A DNA stretch of 25,281 nt from an uncultured bacterium. GTDB lineage: Bacteria; Bacillota; Clostridia; Lachnospirales; Lachnospiraceae. Numbering within the stretch: the first letter of the stretch is position 1; every line of letters starts with the position of its first letter. The DNA lies in the NCBI GenBank assembly GCA_946061355.1, contig CAMGRE010000007.1:1-25281 (forward strand), in the 5' to 3' direction. The notes beneath the pieces were generated by a model. The model made no database searches and was not told the DNA's origin. It was given only the letters and a program-made list of their open reading frames with translations. Shown in pieces: positions 23,524-25,281 of the stretch. The position numbers and the translations under genes are program-made.

Positions 23524-24609
23524 TCACTGCCCACCGCGCGCCGCAGGCTGCGCATCAAGAAGCGCCTCATAGTCATAAGCAGCGATCATCTGCTTAAATT
23601 CGGCAAGCATTTCTTCGTAATTTTCTTTCGTAACCCAGTCGGTTCCATCCAGAAAACAATCTGTCATATACCGGTTGATCTCCTGTCTGTAGTGTCCCGT
23701 GTCGGCATACAGATCGAGATCACAGACGATGTCCTTTTCTCCGGGAAAAAAATAGAGCGCTACATTGTCTTTCTCTAACAGTTTCTCCATACAGTACCGG
23801 TATTCATACACCGCCGCGTCCATCTGATTGTTCTGCACATACTCATACCAGTACAGAATACTGTACGGCGGGAAAAAGATCACAAACTCCGTATCGGGAT
23901 GACTGTCGATCACAGGCAGGATATTCTCCCGCAGATTGTTCTCCAGACCCTCGATAAACATATCCTCCGGAAAATAGGCGTCATTCTTCTCCGGGATCTG
24001 ATAATTTTCCAGCACATGTTCTTTGCCATACAGATCCTTCAGCCACCATTCCGAGGAATAGACGCTGCTCATGTCCGTAGGCGGATCCCGCATCAGCACC
24101 GGCTTGATGATATAATCCAGCAGAACTCCTTTATTATACCAGTAATTTACATCATCGAAAATATTTTTATTGTACAGATAATCCGGCAGGGGGTATTTCG
24201 TCTCCTCGACGCCTCCCGTGTAGGAGGCCAGGTCCACTCCCAGAAACACCTTTTTAAGCGAGCCGTTTACCCGGTTGCGGTCCACCTGCTCCATAATGTT
24301 GTGGATATCACGGGGATAAGCGCCGTTATAATTGAGTTTCAACAGATTGAGACCCATGTCCTGCCGGAACCAGTCCGCCTCAAAATTAACAGTCATGGAA
24401 GATCCGAGGAGCACACTGTCATATTCCATATGTTCCGCCATGCCGGGATTCTGGCTGAGCTGATGATCGATCTGGTAGGGAAACCCCTCCACCGGCCCGT
24501 GATAGTGGAAAAAGGGATCCACATAGATCACGAGGGCCGCAATCCCCACAAGCCCCGTAAGCACCATCGCTGCAAGAGCGATCAGCCATCGTTTGCTGTC
24601 TTTTATCAT
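23524..24609 (-). CDS. Membrane-anchored SGNH/DltD-like partner of the MBOAT acyltransferase
   Basis: This 361-residue protein has a signal anchor (about 8-29) and an extracytoplasmic domain with SGNH-like blocks: SVLLGSSMT (65-73, candidate nucleophile Ser71), FLGVDLASY (122-130), VIFFPPYS (243-250) and YADTGHY (301-307), giving Asp303/His306. Proteins of this layout (DltD, AlgJ/AlgX, PatB) complete acyl transfer to wall or surface polymers together with an MBOAT protein. The MBOAT gene is 49 bases upstream, which fits. The probable role is O-acetylation or acylation of the surface glycan outside the cell. AAAGGA lies about 11 bases before the ATG. The substrate is unknown. Confidence 0.85.
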   Translation of the reverse strand: MIKDSKRWLIALAAMVLTGLVGIAALVIYVDPFFHYHGPVEGFPYQIDHQLSQNPGMAEHMEYDSVLLGSSMTVNFEADWFRQDMGLNLLKLNYNGAYPRDIHNIMEQVDRNRVNGSLKKVFLGVDLASYTGGVEETKYPLPDYLYNKNIFDDVNYWYNKGVLLDYIIKPVLMRDPPTDMSSVYSSEWWLKDLYGKEHVLENYQIPEKNDAYFPEDMFIEGLENNLRENILPVIDSHPDTEFVIFFPPYSILYWYEYVQNNQMDAAVYEYRYCMEKLLEKDNVALYFFPGEKDIVCDLDLYADTGHYRQEINRYMTDCFLDGTDWVTKENYEEMLAEFKQMIAAYDYEALLDAQPAARGGQ

Positions 24610-24658
24610 TTGTATCCAAGTCCTTTATTAAAGCTTTGTCCAACTGCGTCTGCAGAGA

Positions 24659-25281
24659 TCAGAAATTAAAGTACAAAAAGGTGCTGACCTCCGAGAAGGA
24701 GACAAGCGACCACAGGAACAACACCGCTACCGCTACCGCCTTTAGCAATGTGGGGCGGAAAGTCTGCAATTTCTCATTGACATTCTTACATCCAAGCAGC
24801 ATAAACCATGCTGCAGCCATGTAACCGACCATCAAAAACCGCGGTGCCATCGTTGCCCCATCGATTCCGATCGCTTTCAGGCAATAGAAAAACTCCGGTG
24901 TCTTAAACTGCTCGACAAACGCCGTCGGAACCGCCGAGAGAGCATATCCTCCGGTAAAAATCGTGTGCAGGATGGTAAGCGCCTGAGGCACACTCTCCGC
25001 CCGGAAAAACAAGAACGCAACCATAACAAACACAGTATTCCCAAACCAGCTGAAAAACTTTGGCAACTTCTCGATAACTGTAAGGAATCGCTTTGTGAGC
25101 ACATACACAACACCATGCATAGCACCCCACAGGATAAATGTCCAACCTGCACCATGCCAGAGGCCGCTCACCAAATAGATCATGAAAATATTGAAATACG
25201 TCCGGGCAACGCCTTTTCTGTTGCCGCCCAGAGGTATGTATACATACTGCGTAAAGAACCGGTTCAGGGTGATATGCCACC
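24659..25281 (-). CDS. MBOAT-family O-acyltransferase (DltB/AlgI/PatA-like), partial
   Basis: The frame is open through the window edge, so the N-terminal half is missing; 206 residues are visible. The visible start reads WHITLNRFFTQYVYIPLGG followed by N-R-K, then VSGLWHGAGW (37-46 of the visible part) with the conserved His42, and LWGAMHG. These are MBOAT hallmarks; the first Trp-His and the second His (in LWHG) belong to the catalytic core. About five further membrane helices follow to the end at 24659. The protein would move an acyl group, probably acetyl from a cytoplasmic donor, through the membrane to its SGNH partner encoded 49 bases downstream. An internal Met at 25183 is not the start. 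Confidence 0.9.
   Translation of the reverse strand, partial: WHITLNRFFTQYVYIPLGGNRKGVARTYFNIFMIYLVSGLWHGAGWTFILWGAMHGVVYVLTKRFLTVIEKLPKFFSWFGNTVFVMVAFLFFRAESVPQALTILHTIFTGGYALSAVPTAFVEQFKTPEFFYCLKAIGIDGATMAPRFLMVGYMAAAWFMLLGCKNVNEKLQTFRPTLLKAVAVAVLFLWSLVSFSEVSTFLYFNF

Overview
The window looks like part of a large cell-surface polysaccharide locus from a Gram-positive anaerobe of the Clostridia, most likely a member of the Lachnospiraceae. This assignment rests on purine-rich GGAGG-type ribosome-binding sites, TTGnnn-17-TAtAAT promoters, membrane-anchored GH25 muramidases with Big2 domains, a CotH-type kinase, and a membrane-protein family resembling ones I recall from that group. It is inference; there is no rRNA or other marker gene here. 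Most genes are on the minus strand, and the plus strand carries a zinc-ribbon gene (7219-7506), a GtrII-like and SGNH pair (9818-12613), and a GT4 gene (14169-15341).

Right block, minus strand, 25281 down to 15363. This is one tightly spaced run of eight genes, with gaps of 7 to about 50 bases. In transcription order it encodes an MBOAT O-acyltransferase (cut by the window edge), a membrane-anchored SGNH/DltD-like partner, two membrane proteins that together look like one GT-C glycosyltransferase, a UDP-glucuronate 4-epimerase, an exported CotH-family kinase, a 701-residue GT-C-like protein, and a polyprenyl-phosphate sugar synthase of the GT2 family. It ends at a terminator shared with the convergent GT4 gene. 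Read together, the block can make a polyprenyl-phosphate sugar and UDP-galacturonate, transfer sugars outside the membrane, add acyl groups and possibly add phosphate.

Middle block, 15341 down to 7219. It holds the GT4 glycosyltransferase, a Wzx-like flippase (minus), the plus-strand GtrII-like glucosyltransferase and a membrane-anchored SGNH-fold protein that lacks the usual catalytic residues. Next comes a minus-strand run of one GT-C protein plus two four-helix SMR/EamA proteins that resemble the ArnE/ArnF lipid-carrier sugar flippase. A small zinc-ribbon protein (plus) follows.

Left block, minus strand, 7022 down to 1. It starts with a 1011-residue membrane-anchored GH25 muramidase carrying three Big2 domains, then rfbB, rfbA, a second GH25 muramidase, rfbC, and the first codons of one more gene. 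rfbD is not in the window. The smaller muramidase gene overlaps rfbA by 11 bases, so wall hydrolase and dTDP-rhamnose synthesis appear to be made from one transcript.

Overall picture (inference): a wall-linked, rhamnose-containing glycan is built in the cytoplasm, exported, then decorated outside by several GT-C enzymes fed by lipid-linked sugars. Acyltransferase and kinase modules act on the product, and anchored muramidases act on the peptidoglycan to which it is attached. No intergenic stretch exceeds 200 bases. I saw no tRNA, rRNA, CRISPR array, insertion sequence or riboswitch.
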